DNA from: Glossina fuscipes
Lineage: Eukaryota; Arthropoda; Insecta; Diptera; Glossinidae
Direction: 5' to 3'
Assembly (NCBI RefSeq): GCF_014805625.2
Contig: NW_023998433.1
Location: 1,659,297-1,723,296 of the forward strand
Length of the DNA stretch: 64,000 bases
Shown piece after piece: positions 48,864-60,594 of the stretch. A program made the translations under genes and the position numbers. The notes beneath the pieces are model-generated. The model worked only from the letters and a program-made list of their open reading frames with translations. It did not search any database and was not told where the DNA came from. The first letter of the stretch is position 1. The number at the start of each line of letters is the position of its first letter.

Positions 48864-50179
48864 TTGAATAAAAACACAAAACACACGTTAGTGCACTAAA
48901 GCAACAGCTAAATGAATAGAAGACTATATATGTATATATGCACACACATTTCTAGGTCAGTATAACAAAGGCACACATCTATATGGATAAATTCACGAAT
49001 AAATACATACCATACACATAAATATAATAAAAAGAAATTCTAAATAAATAAATATATTATTCTATGCATACTTTCATCTCCCGACAGCAAAAAACAAAAA
49101 AGAACACCCCAACGACTAACCCGAAATAACCACCATTAGAACGGAAATAGGAAATCATTTGTATTTGTTGTATTCGCTCAGTTCGACAAAAAGCAACCAA
49201 CAATGAAAAAGACAATCAACGTGTTGCATATGAAATTTTCATCCATATACTTGGTTGGTTTCAGCGTTACGTTCTTTTTGTTCCTTTTGCGCTTACCTCT
49301 CAACCCGTTAGGTATAAAAGATATTTCATTCTCTTTATAACATCCGATGCGATACGTGATTCAACGATTTCAAAATATAAACATATATCTACGATTGATC
49401 AGTGTAAGATTTTGAGTCCCTATCATATTGGATGGTATCATCATTCATAGAGCATTCATCATTTATCTGCAAGCAAGTTTCCCAATGGCGACATTTTAAA
49501 TAATACGCCGAAGTCGCACTCATCCTTAAGTCTGAAATGCACAAAAACATGATTTGCACGTGTCTGCAGTGTTTAAAAAATTGGAAAGAAGAAGAGAAAA
49601 TTAACGAAAATTTCAAATTAGTGTCATTAGTAGGAGTAGTTTACAATTCACCATTGGATAAGTTAAATAAAAATCTTATACATATATATATATTACACAA
49701 TTTATTTTTAACGATAACTATAATGGACTAATTAGCGTACATTTAACTGAAAAAAAAAAGAAGCAACTTAACGATTTTTTCTATATTCTGTTGAAAAGAG
49801 AAAAAGGAGACTAGGAGGTTACGTATCTTTCATTTCAAAATCCCAGACATATAATACATTGTCACAATTTTCGGGTGGATAAAGTTTAAAATGAACATAA
49901 AGTCAATTTTCGGACGTGTTAGCTTATATACAATATATATACAATTCTTCAAGTTGTACTCGAGGTTTTCCGACTAAAATAATAACATTGAATAAATAAA
50001 AAATTTGTCTTGGGGATTTCTTTCTTGAACATCTCTAAAACATGCGGTAATGTTTTTCTATCGAATTATCAGAAAGTTTTGAACTTCGCTTTGAAATCTA
50101 GTCGTCCATAAACGTAGCCGACTCAGATAAACGTCAGCAATGTGTAGACAGTGACATTGAAAGATCAATTTAGCTAATG
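47838..50179. other. AT-rich spacer, no gene
   Basis: Nothing assignable. A long T run lies at 48841-48865. Confidence 0.45.
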
Positions 50180-50340
50180 ACTATTTTTATATCCATCACC
50201 GAAGGAAGAGTATATTCATTTTGTCAAAACGTTTGCAACGCCCAGATGGAAGCATCAGATACCCCACAAACTATACACATTCTTAATCAACATCAAATTC
50301 TAAATTGATTTAAAGACATCGCCACTTAAATTGAAATTTG
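50180..50340 (-). repeat. Family A dispersed repeat, copy 5 (3' part)
   Basis: Reverse-oriented: on the plus strand TATATCCATCACCGAAGGAA, TTTTGTCAAAACGTTTGCAA, CGCCCAGATGGAAGCATCAG and CAAACTATACACATTC, the complement of the 3' end of the copy at 41570-42325. Confidence 0.75.
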
Positions 50341-53329
50341 AGCTCAGATTCTATAGGCGATGCTATAGCATTTTTGCACAAAAATGAAAAAAAATTTATC
50401 GCGCCTTCCCAATATTGTAATGCATCAAAATTGAATTCTTTTTTAATGCCTTTATAACGTGCAGAACAATCTTCAAAAACTCCACAAAAACACCAATTCT
50501 TGGCCGGTTTGAAATCTTGAATGCACTTCTTCTTGAATATGCCTCTACGACAAAACTTTTTACTTTGCAACTAGAGGAAATGAGCTGCGACCACTCCATA
50601 TTGGAGAGTATGAGAATTTTGTTCTTTTATTTCTTTTGTCTTTTTTTTGGGCTAAGGAGCGATGAGTATAAATGGTTCGGTGCGGTTGTCGGTTATTCAT
50701 GTAACGCGCTGATGGACAGAACGCAGCGAGGAAAGAAAAGCGGATGGTGGAAGTGTGCCGAACCGATAAGTGTTATGTTTTCACCGACTAAGCAGTGACA
50801 ATAGATACGATAAAAGTAAATTCTGCCGCACTTGACGATGAAAAGAATTTTCATCTTCGCATAAATTCGATCTTCTTTGAAACGCTTTGTAAAATTTCAT
50901 ATTTTTTTTGAATATATTTTCTGCGACGAAATATGTGAATAATGAAAATTAGGAACATTTTCTTGGCGGTATATCTTGTATTCGCGCGACTTTATGAGTA
51001 TTTAATAGTCGCTTCGAAATCAGGTATGAGGCCTGCTTTTTATTTTCGTTTAATTTATTTATTGACAGACCTTTTTTGTTTGTTTTCTTAATTCAATTTT
51101 TTATTTTTTGCTGTTCTTCTATATGCTGGGCCCTTGAAAAAGGAAACGAAATAATTTGATAACAATAAAATTAAATAACGATCATTATTCACAAAGACAC
51201 TCCAATACCTGTACATACACATAACACAAATGTTTGAGCATACTGATACTCATATACAGACACACTTCTATATTTTATCACACCAAAGAGCAGAAAACAA
51301 AAATAAAACAAAATCAGGCAATTACATATATAAAAGCATATATATATATATGTATGCATGTAATGTGTATATATATATGTACAAGTGTACACATTTTGTG
51401 CTCACATCTAGACTTTCAGTTAGTCAGGCAAACACAGCCAGCCAACCGACCCTAAACGTGCTTAGCATACGGAACTGATATATAACTAAAACAGAAACAC
51501 TTTAAGCTCAGAGTCGAAGACAAAACACCTCAAGAGAGAAAAAGCGTTACATTCTTCTGTGCACACTTCGGCAACTTAACTGTGAATATTGGTTGTAGTA
51601 CTTGTTATACTGGTTGTACTCGTTATTGCATTCAGAACTAATTTCAATTTCAATTAATCCTTACTTTGCATGCAATACGATTTATCATTGACTGCAATTT
51701 TCAATAAATGTCGCCCATGTATATAACGAAGATTGTCTAAGATGCTTTTTCATAATCAATATAGAAGATTATTAGAGAAATACACACAAAATGCTAAATG
51801 CCGAAATTCCGTTTTGTTTAATTTGTATTGTATTATTTGTACATTTTCTGCCTGCTAAATTTATGTATACACTTATGTATATATATATATATATGTATAT
51901 GTATATATATACGTCAATACATGCTGCATAGTGTGGGATATTTAAAGATTGACCGACCTGTTGATGTTATTTTTTGCCAGCCTCTTGAAATGTTTATTTT
52001 TCCCAACACACACACACACACACACACACAGCCATATGCAGACGTTCAGTAACACTTAGTAGTGATTTCGGTCAAGAGAATGCAAAGATTATATGCCTTG
52101 GGAGACCCTCTTTCTACAATTTAATTTACTTAGAAACATAAGTCATCGTTCCATTTGATGTACACCTTCCTGTTAATTAATCGTTCAAAGATGAATTCAA
52201 TCAAAATTTCATTAGGTGTGCATTATGTGTGTCTGAGAGAATGAATGCGAATATATCAATAAAATTTTCATTCAGTTCAAGCAAAACAAATATAAATCTA
52301 TACCCATCGTTCTTGATATTATAATGAACGATTGTGAGCGTGGTCTTCTATTTCCATTTTAGAGATAAAAAGAATTTATATAATAAACGCGCATGGATCT
52401 CTCCACGGTAGAGTACGAATAATGAGTAAAAAAAATAAAAAAAATAAAAAAACTTAAACAACTCAAAACGTGCCCAACGATCAAGACCGGCTCGTACAGT
52501 TTATGGGTAACCTTGTACGGATACAGCCAAGCGAGTGCTATGGACTTCCTTTCAACTTCAAGATGTCTAATGACGTGTGTGAAAATGGATTAGATTAGTT
52601 GTAAATGAGATCGAAATTTTTGTATTTCACGTGAGATATTCAGAATAATGAAACCAACGAAGTGGCAACACGTCTTCCGACTAGATATATATACGATACG
52701 AGTATCCATTCACATGGTGCAAACCTTTTCGAATTGACACTCTACAAATAATATATGATGTTTTTTTATGATGTATTGTTTAATTTAATATAATTCGTTT
52801 TTTTATTTTTATAAAAACTGTAAAGAATACTGTTACGGAAATCCGAAATCTAGTTGATTCCAGCTAAGTCATTTTCCCAAATAATAAATTTCGTTAAAGA
52901 GAAAAGAAACCAAATACACACTCGCGAGGCGTCAGGCAGCTGCAGGCCAATCAAAACGTTTACCAAAAAAGTAGGTTAACGAATTAAAAATCAAGTCATA
53001 AAATTAGGTAATAGTAATATGACGATAGAAATGTATATAAATAGAATATTTGTGAAAGGCAATAGAGTAGAAGAAGAATATTGAGTTAAACAGTCGAAAG
53101 TATTGCCAAAAATAAATTGTGAATAATCCTACGTTTAGAGGAATATTATTGTAAATAAAAGAGCTTTGAAGTGTATTTCTCTTGAACAAAATATCCGCGA
53201 TCCGGTATATTAGAAAAAGCGAATTTCATAACAATACATTAAAAGTTCAACAAATTTATTTCGCAAAAAGTTAAAGTTTGAGAGCACAGTTCGCATACTA
53301 AAAGCATATATTCATATGAGAAACAAGTC
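50341..53329. other. Spacer, no confident gene
   Basis: Contains (TA)n near 51345-51380 and 51875-51910 and a (CA)n run at 52005-52030. A less AT-rich islet at 50655-50800 includes GAGTATAAATGG but no recognised gene downstream (see findings). Confidence 0.4.
52005..52030. repeat. (CA)n microsatellite
   Basis: Perfect CA run of about 13 units. Confidence 0.9.
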
Positions 53330-53393
53330 TTTATTGTTATTATTTGATGGGCAAATGGAAGGGCATTAATGTAATAAAAAAAATGTAATTTAT
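53330..53393 (-). terminator. Candidate poly(A) signals of secreted-protein gene
   Basis: AATAAA at 53393-53388 overlaps the TAA stop codon itself; another AATAAA lies at 53335-53330, about 55 bases after the stop. The distal one is the likelier functional signal. Confidence 0.5.
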
Positions 53394-53926
53394 TGAGTTA
53401 GATAGAAAGATAAAGTTTCAGGGATCAAATGTGGCCGCAGCGTTTGCCGAGTTGTTACAGATTTCTGACGCAATTTGGCAGGACGTCGATTGATAAATCT
53501 GCGACGATCAATTAAACGAGAAGATGTTGTGACTTCTTCGCCCGCTGCTAGTTCTACTGTTTCGTCAGAAACGTCAATTTTCGTTCGAAAATTAGTTTCG
53601 AAAATTTGTGGTTCAATATGTTCAGATTGTCGTAATTTAGGGTCCTGTTTAGCACTTGGTGGACCATTCACCGCGTCTGCTTGACCAAATATTTGTTCTT
53701 CTTGACTGAAATTATTACCGACTTCTTCGAACGGTAATTCAGGTTTTAGTTCATCAGCTGAAGGATAAGGTGTTACGGCATCAGTTGCAGCTATCTCAGC
53801 AACTTGACGTGCGAAAAAATGATTACGTCTTGAAGGCTGTGAACGCAAGCTACGAGAATTAGGAGCTTCAGCCGCAATTACTGTCAATGCAGTGACGGCA
53901 AAGAGAATTTTTACAAATCTCAACAT
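53390..53926 (-). CDS. Small secreted protein (cuticle/eggshell-like, fly-specific), single exon
   Basis: 178 residues starting MLRFVKILFAVTALTVIAAE, a clear signal peptide with a cleavage site probably after the AAEA region, followed by NSRSLRSQPSRRNHFFARQ. Next come PYPSADELKPELPFEEV, a VNGPPSAKQD stretch, an acidic middle and a basic C-terminal half (RLIDRRRFINRRPAKLRQKS) ending FYLTQ. No cysteines occur in the mature part and there is no membrane segment. The LRSQPSR...FFARQ...PYPSADELKPE...PFEE pattern recalls a group of small dipteran secreted proteins rich in GPP repeats, but here GPP occurs once, so the assignment is loose. The frame is intact, intronless and preceded by a strong TATA-initiator promoter, so I think it is real. 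AATAAA overlaps the stop codon. Confidence 0.82.
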   Translation of the reverse strand: MLRFVKILFAVTALTVIAAEAPNSRSLRSQPSRRNHFFARQVAEIAATDAVTPYPSADELKPELPFEEVGNNFSQEEQIFGQADAVNGPPSAKQDPKLRQSEHIEPQIFETNFRTKIDVSDETVELAAGEEVTTSSRLIDRRRFINRRPAKLRQKSVTTRQTLRPHLIPETLSFYLTQ

Positions 53927-53997
53927 CTTTCGTTTAATTAACTTTTTTAAGAAAAGAGTTTTTGTCTTTTGCTTTTGCTAATAATATCGCAATCACA

Positions 53998-54034
53998 ACT
54001 GATACCATCGTTTGATAGTGAAGCAGTTTATATA
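53998..54034 (-). promoter_or_regulatory. TATA box plus arthropod initiator
   Basis: On the minus strand TATATAAA (54034-54027) is followed by TATCAGTTG. The TCAGT initiator lies at 54002-53998 with its A at 54000. The TATA element starts about 34 bases upstream of that A, the standard spacing. This gives a predicted 5' UTR of about 74 nt before the ATG at 53926. Confidence 0.75.
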
Positions 54035-54379
54035 CGAATCAGAAATTGTTTTCAATAATCTAAAAATTAATCATATTCCAGACATAAATTTTCCTCTCAA
54101 CCATTCCGTAAGAAAAAGAAAAAAAATTATTTACCTTAGTTTTGCGTTTGCAAAGACATGCGTTGCATAACTTATAGCCGCAGCGTTAAAAATTGCTGAC
54201 TTGACTACAAGGTGAAGAATCGAAAAACGTTTCAACGTTAGTTTTCTATTTGAAGCTATTAATTAATACCTGCGGATTTTTAAAATAAAAAAAAAAAAAG
54301 ACAGAAGCCAACCAATTAATTTATTAACAAATAATCTTAAATATCCTTAAGAGGCTAATAAACGCTTTCGTGAACACTG

Positions 54380-54430
54380 CTTCCCCCGAAAGGGGAAGGA
54401 AGGAGTGTGGCCGTCCTCACACCACAAGTG
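54380..54430. other. GC-rich tandem hairpins
   Basis: CTTCCCC-CGAAA-GGGGAAG (54380-54398) is a perfect 7-bp stem. It is followed by GTGTG-GCCGTCCT-CACAC (54405-54422). Surroundings are strongly AT-rich. No gene can be assigned. Confidence 0.45.
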
Positions 54431-54609
54431 CTAAATATTCAAATTTTTACAATAGAGTTTCTTATAATACGAGCATTTTTATCTGCTCGCACAAGCGAAT
54501 AAATTTATTCAAACCATCCATTTATTAAATGTTACTTATACGTTATAAGCACTCAACAAACATTCTTTGCTGTTGTATGTTAGAATTCTAATGCATGTAT
54601 ACAATGTGT

Positions 54610-54611
<2 letters not shown>

Positions 54612-54678
<67 letters not shown>
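54612..54678. repeat. (GT)n(TA)n compound microsatellite
   Basis: About 15 GT units directly followed by about 18 TA units, the longest simple repeat in the window. Confidence 0.92.
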
Positions 54679-54679
<1 letters not shown>

Positions 54680-55928
54680 CAGCATGTGTGTCTAATAACG
54701 TAGTTGCTGCTCTAGCAATTTATCGTCATGTTTTTTGATAATCATTACGGCGACAATTGCAGATAGCTTTATGTAAAGTAATTTATATATGCATGAGTTT
54801 ACTTACAATTGTAAATACAAATGGTCGGGATAGCCAGCTAGACCTTATGTATGAGTGTATTCTATGAAAAAAAAAAAAACCATTTTCACTTTACATCATC
54901 TACTCTATGCTTTATCTATATATACAAATATGTAAGATTTTTATATTAGTTTTCATTGAATGTCACAGCAAGATGAAGACAGAAAGACAAATATATATAA
55001 TAATAATATATATATATCTATATAAGTAGAAGATGAAGAAGCAGAAAAAGTAATAGAGAAATAAGAAGAAAATAACGAAGACAAGAACCTTGTTTTTGCC
55101 CATTTACGGTACATTCATACAAACGCAACAACAACGAATATATAAACATATATATATATACTCATTTGTTGCTTTAGCCATTCGTGGTCGAACTCGTACT
55201 AAAGTGAACCACTTTGGAATTGCGTTGTCATGCTAAACCCAAACAAATTTATTCCTTCCAGAGACATAATAACAATGATAATTGGGTGCTTGCCAATGAT
55301 AAGGTTTTGCATGCACCTATGTCGAAATGTTTACACTTATTATATATATCATACAGTTTATGGGAAAAGGGCGATTTTTGCATGCTTGCTTGCGTACATA
55401 TATATGCGTATACAGATATGTATGAATGTATGTAAATTCCGGATATACACACGGAACGCCCGACACACACACAAACAAAAGCTGTCACGCTTACTGACAC
55501 TTACTATACTTTTAAATGAAACGTATGTATATAAATATGTATTGTACGGACTGCTTTTAATGTTCTCTTTGTTTCATTGTGATAATAAAAGGTCGCAAAA
55601 AAACAAAAAAAAAAAAACAAAAATGAAGAAAAACAAAATAAAAAAGCTTTATTATTGTACAGAATGTCATGCTCTTGTGGAAATTCTGGTCATGTACTAC
55701 CCAGAACAAGTGCTCCCTTCTGTGACATTTATAATAGCAGTACAGCTTTGTAATGCAGTACAAAACAAACCAAATGAAATTCATATGTTGCAATGCATTC
55801 GCTTCATATTTTTGCTATTTAAATAAAATCTCAAGATACTTCTGCAACTACACCATCATATGTGCATATAGAGTACGTAGAGTTTTTAGATATTTGCCGT
55901 TGTTTACATAAAAGACTATATATCTCGG

Positions 55929-55959
<31 letters not shown>

Positions 55960-57739
55960 CGCTATTGATCTCCCTTTAATTTTCTTCTTCTCCCCTGATC
56001 CCTATCGGCATCCCTCTCCCTCACAGGCTTGCGCACCATATCGCCTTTTCTTCATTTTTCTCTTCTTAATCTCTTTACTTCTAATCTCTTTCCTATTCTC
56101 TTTCTTATATAATATATTGCGAAATTTAAGCAAAATTAAATAAAAAATAGTTAACAATATCCTTTCGATTCGGTATTATTGTTAACGGAAAGAACGATTT
56201 ATTTGGCCCGAAAGCGAGTATCGGTCATATATTGATGCCTGTCGTTAACACCACACTGTCAACTGTATTTTGAGTAACATCGCAGAGACATTACAAGTTA
56301 TACAGCATTTTTTCTTTCTTTCTTTTTTTGTTTGTGAGTTTGATATTGAAGTTAATTTTACTACAACTATTCCTCCGGGATTGTATGTTTAAAAAAAAGA
56401 ACTCATAAAAAGTATGAGAAGAAGACAAATTCTTTCTCTTTTCACTAGCGGCACGTTACGGTGTCAGAATATAACGATACGATTGTCGTTATTCTAAAGT
56501 GTAAATGTTTTTCCTCAAAATCATATTTGGAATATATTAATTCTTGTAACAGATAATATATTATACGAGATTTATGAGTAAACAAAAATGAAAAACTATT
56601 TGTCTTTCACTTACACAAATCCAATAAATTCAATGCAGACAAATTTGGGAAGAATGCGGAGAGTCGCGCCAGTTTTGCAAGAAAATAAAGTTCTAAAGTT
56701 TTCATTTTTTCGATAATAAAAGATTCGAAAACATTTAGCCACATGTTAAAGAAACAACAAAAGAAAACGGTTTGCAGATCTTAGCTTTACCGTCATCTCG
56801 CAATGATTGCCATTGCTTTAAAAGGTCTTATCACTTTCTGATTTCCTTTATTCTATTTTTTTCTTAATTTTTTTTTTCTATTGGCATAAGTGATCCCTTC
56901 AAAGTAATCGAGAATGATAGGATGAAGAGATTAGTGTCGGGAGCTGACTTTCGAAAAAACTCATTCTCATTTCTGAAGACATCACTGCGAACCCCTTATT
57001 CGACTAGAATCCTTAAGCCAATTGTATCGTGCAAACGTTCCAGATTGGTGGTGAAGCAAAAGCGTTTTGAAAATGGGATTTTCGAAATTTAAATGTGTTC
57101 TGCCGAAAGCATGCTCCTCGACAATTCCTTCAAAAATAAAACCCTCTTTTAACCATTGTGAGAGTTTCTCGTTTCCTTCTTTTTTTTTTTTTTGATAAAT
57201 TAGGTTTTGCGAATTTTTTTGCGGAGTTTTTAAGCGATTCGTTTTCGAAAAAAAATGTCATCGACGGCATTTTTTTGTTATGGCGATTCGGATGCTCATT
57301 CCCCCAATGCTCATTACATGTTAAGTTATATAGTCAGTTAATTTGTGAGCGCAAACATAGCGATGTAACGGTACTGTAAAGAAAGTTATTGTAAAAATAT
57401 AATTTTCTTTTGTTGTGCTTTTGTTGTTGGTTCCATCTACTTTCATTATTGTACGTTCATCTGGAACATACAGAATATTAATAAATCTTATCATTATTTT
57501 ATATTAAATTAAATTTGCACAAATTATTTAATTTTTTTTTCCGCCACAAGGTGGTATCATTCCAACTGCCAATTTTCCACTGTCCACTGCATCGGAGCTT
57601 AGCAACGATACGGACAAGTTATTGACCCCAATTATATGCGTATAAGATTTAATCCTTTTCATTATATTTTATATATATATATTTATATACATATATATAT
57701 TTTTTTGTATAGCAAAAGCAATTTAAACAACCAGATAAT
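54679..57739. other. AT-rich spacer, no gene
   Basis: No gene recognised. A (TA)n tract lies at 55933-55959. The long plus-strand frame at 55230-55826 crosses A-rich and TA-rich low-complexity sequence and is Lys/Tyr/Ile rich, so I do not call it. Confidence 0.45.
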
Positions 57740-58320
57740 TATATCTGACTACGGCCGAGTCTTTTATACTCACGCCATTTTTAAATTCTTTTGCAAATTA
57801 TTGGCGATATCTTCGTTTTTGCCAACGAGGACATGTTTACCATAAGTTAGGCAGACGGCCAGATGTTCAGATTCACGGACGGAGATGCTTAGATGCATTC
57901 CGATTTTGAAGTTGGCTAAGCATGTACACAATTCATTAGGTTTTTCAAGTTTGCTTCCAGGCGTCATAAAGCGTTTAGGCAGAAAAATAGACCTTTAATG
58001 TATTATAATATTGCGTAAATACGATCGATTTTTTCCATTTTTACTCAGGTACAGGTTCCCGCTTAAATTGGTACAGGTTTACCTACTATAGTTTGTCAGT
58101 AATGATCAAATGCGAATTTGTTTTTCTTCGGAAAAGAGATATGTTCTCAGTTTACGTGGTTTTCAATACCAATCTGCCTGCAAGGACTTGCAATGCTTCG
58201 ACCAACTTTGGACACTACGGAATCATTTTTTTGCGGCTAGGAGAAATTTGATGCTGATCAAAAATGTATATACACTTTCTGAGGTCTCATAAAGCTCGGT
58301 TCGGTGATGGTTATAAAAAA
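57740..58320 (+). repeat. Family A dispersed repeat, copy 6
   Basis: Begins GACTACGGCCGAGTCTTTTA then TACTCACGCCATTT. It has TTGGCGATATCTTCGTTTTT, ACATGTTTACCATAAG, GTTTGCTTCCAGGCGTCATA, CTATAGTTTGTCAGTAATGA, AATACCAATCTGCCTGCAAG and TTTGATGCTGATCAAAAATG, and ends GGTTATAAAAA. Same order as copies 3 and 4. Confidence 0.75.
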
Positions 58321-59559
58321 AAAAAAAGCAGCCATATGACTAAATGCATATAATGCTTTGCAATCGCGAAAAGAATTCAAATATTCGAAGATTCGGAACG
58401 ACTAACTCTTGGACACTTTTAATATCAATATAATATTTAACTTTATGCAAGCGACTGAATTAACCGTTTAGTCTGTCCATTAATAAAAAATAAGCCGATA
58501 ATCTTAGTGGTTATCGCTCATCTTAATTTTAATCCTACAATTTATTTTCTTGCTCTAAATAAATTATAAAGAAAAAATGAATTTGCACTTTCATCAGCAA
58601 ACAGAAATACCAAAAACGATACGATTTATATCGGCTAACATGCAAAAATGTCTTCCATATTGCTTTTACTAATACGTACCATCGAGGAGATTCGCTCCTC
58701 CCATACTCACATTGCGAATGCATGCACTTTAAGTAAAAATTGATATAAATTGCGATCAGATTTCAATTAAAAGACGCCTACGCAAACACAATCGAACAAG
58801 TTCATATATCTTATGAATTTGTTTATTTATTTATTTAAGAGTCAATGAATGATTCAGTCAATGGTTCAATTGTTGGCTTCCATTTTTTTTTTAAATATCG
58901 AATGATATAAAACTCTTGTCAAACTTGAAACCAGTTTTTTACCCATCGACTCATCAGAAATCGATCCACTTCACTCACTCTCACTTCAAATCTAACCGAA
59001 TCGCAATGAATAAAATTTTGAACTTTTAATATTTGTTTTTTAAGGTTCTTTGGAGGCCAAACGGATTCCTATTCCAGATCCCATGTTCTTGCTGCGCTTG
59101 TAAATAATTTCATAAATTTTCGATTTAACTGCAATGAAGGGGAACAAATTGTCTTAAAAGTTATCTATCTATTATCTATCACAAAATTGTATCGCAAGTG
59201 CAAAGGTCATCTAAACGAGACTTTCACTTCTTTTAAATAAACAAACTCTCAAAACGTTTGTCTCCGTCCTTTTTTTATATACTGACCGCGGTAAATTTTT
59301 GTTTCCTCCTTTCATAATCGTATTTATCTAAAGATTATTTAAAAATTTCAAAATACAGAGCAACGTCTGCGTTACGGTATTTACACCTACGCAAAGATAA
59401 ACTCTTTAGTCAACCAACCTTTTACAGCAGTTTTGCATTTTGTTATCTATGCAAACAAATGCAAAAAAAAAAGGAAAGAAGTGAGTTGAAAAAAAGAAAA
59501 ACATAAAAACAATGAAAGGAAAAAGACGAATAAGAACGCTATACTCGGATGGTTCCGAA
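58321..59559. other. AT-rich spacer, no gene
   Basis: Nothing assignable. The piece at 59041-59120 (TCTTTGGAGGCCAAACGG) follows a TTTTTTAAG sequence and reads LEAKRIPIPDPMFLLRL before a stop; too short to call an exon. Confidence 0.4.
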
Positions 59560-59915
59560 ACTCGCGTACACACCACCTTTTAAAATCCTGTGAGTAATGA
59601 GCAAAAACTCACAAATTTTTTTTAAGGAAAACGGAGTTGCGTTCAGCTTACACTTTTCTGCGGGCTTATGCCCTTATTTTCAATATCAATCTGTAGATGT
59701 AAACTTCTGATGTTTCTATCAAATTTTAAGCCGATATATTATCATTTTTGCGAGGAGGAGAGCGTCAACGCGGCTTAGTTAATTCAGAATTTCACGCAGA
59801 TCAAGAATATATGCTTTATAGGATCTCTGAGGTATGCTTTTGGATGTCAAAGCACGTTATGACAACAAACAAATGAATATACTCTCCATCCTTCTGCGGT
59901 ATGTATAAAAAGGAA
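59560..59915 (+). repeat. Family A dispersed repeat, copy 7 (3' half)
   Basis: Contains GTGAGTAATGAGCAAAAACT, CGGGCTTATGCCCTTATTTT, CAATATCAATCTGTAGATG, ATTTTTGCGAGGAGGAGAG, CGCAGATCAAGAATATATGC, TTATAGGATCTCTGAGGTAT and ends TGCGGTATGTATAAAAAGG. It matches the 3' half of copies 3, 4 and 6. Confidence 0.72.
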
Positions 59916-60003
59916 ATAGATAATCACAAAAAGAAAACTTATTTTTCTATGTACGGTTATAGATTGTATTAACGTATATACGTACGTATACATACACTTA
60001 TAT

Positions 60004-60033
60004 ATAAATAAATAAATAAATAAATAAATAAAA
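60004..60033. repeat. (AAAT)n microsatellite
   Basis: About seven AAAT units. Confidence 0.85.
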
Positions 60034-60350
60034 GTAAAATAATATTATTTTGTTTAAATATGGTTACATAACCTATCGACACAATATGTGTAGATGTGCT
60101 ATAAAGCGAAACGGAAGTTTTGATTAAGACGCGAATAAAGTAAATTGAGATGGTGACAAGGTTCATTACATGTGCAAATCCGCAAAAGTGCTGAAAATAT
60201 CGGCAATGTGGCAAAAATATGCAAAATTTTTATGGTAGAATATATAATATAAAGCTGATCTACCGACATATATACATATACGGCAAAATCATTTATAAAT
60301 GGTTGATTGGGTGTTAGTGCGCTGTATGTGTGTGTAATGGTAAATGCTTT

Positions 60351-60390
60351 GCATTGCATTGCATGGCATGGCATGGCATGGCATGGCATT
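60351..60390. repeat. GCATT/GCATG pentamer array
   Basis: Eight consecutive 5-bp units: two GCATT, five GCATG, one GCATT. Confidence 0.9.
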
Positions 60391-60556
60391 CCTTTGTATA
60401 CGTACGTAAACGTTGGAGTTAAAGTGCAAAAAGGGATTTAAATTCAATATGTTTTTGGCAACATTACCTGACACTGCCACGTTATCGCCCGCCCGCGCGC
60501 ACATACAAAAAATGTGCTCGAATGTCTGCCGATGACACAACATCACTCTTTTTTCG

Positions 60557-60559
<3 letters not shown>

Positions 60560-60592
<33 letters not shown>
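60560..60592. repeat. (CT)n microsatellite
   Basis: About 16 CT units, ending at TTCTATTATC. Confidence 0.9.

Positions 60593-60594
<2 letters not shown>

Noticed and set aside
55230..55826. 198-codon plus-strand open frame
   Set aside because: It crosses TA- and A-rich low-complexity sequence, is dominated by Lys, Ile, Tyr and Leu, has no domain, and overlaps equally long chance frames on the other strand.
59041..59120. Possible terminal exon reading LEAKRIPIPDPMFLLRL
   Set aside because: Acceptor-like AAG precedes it but it is only about 18 codons and no partner exon was found.
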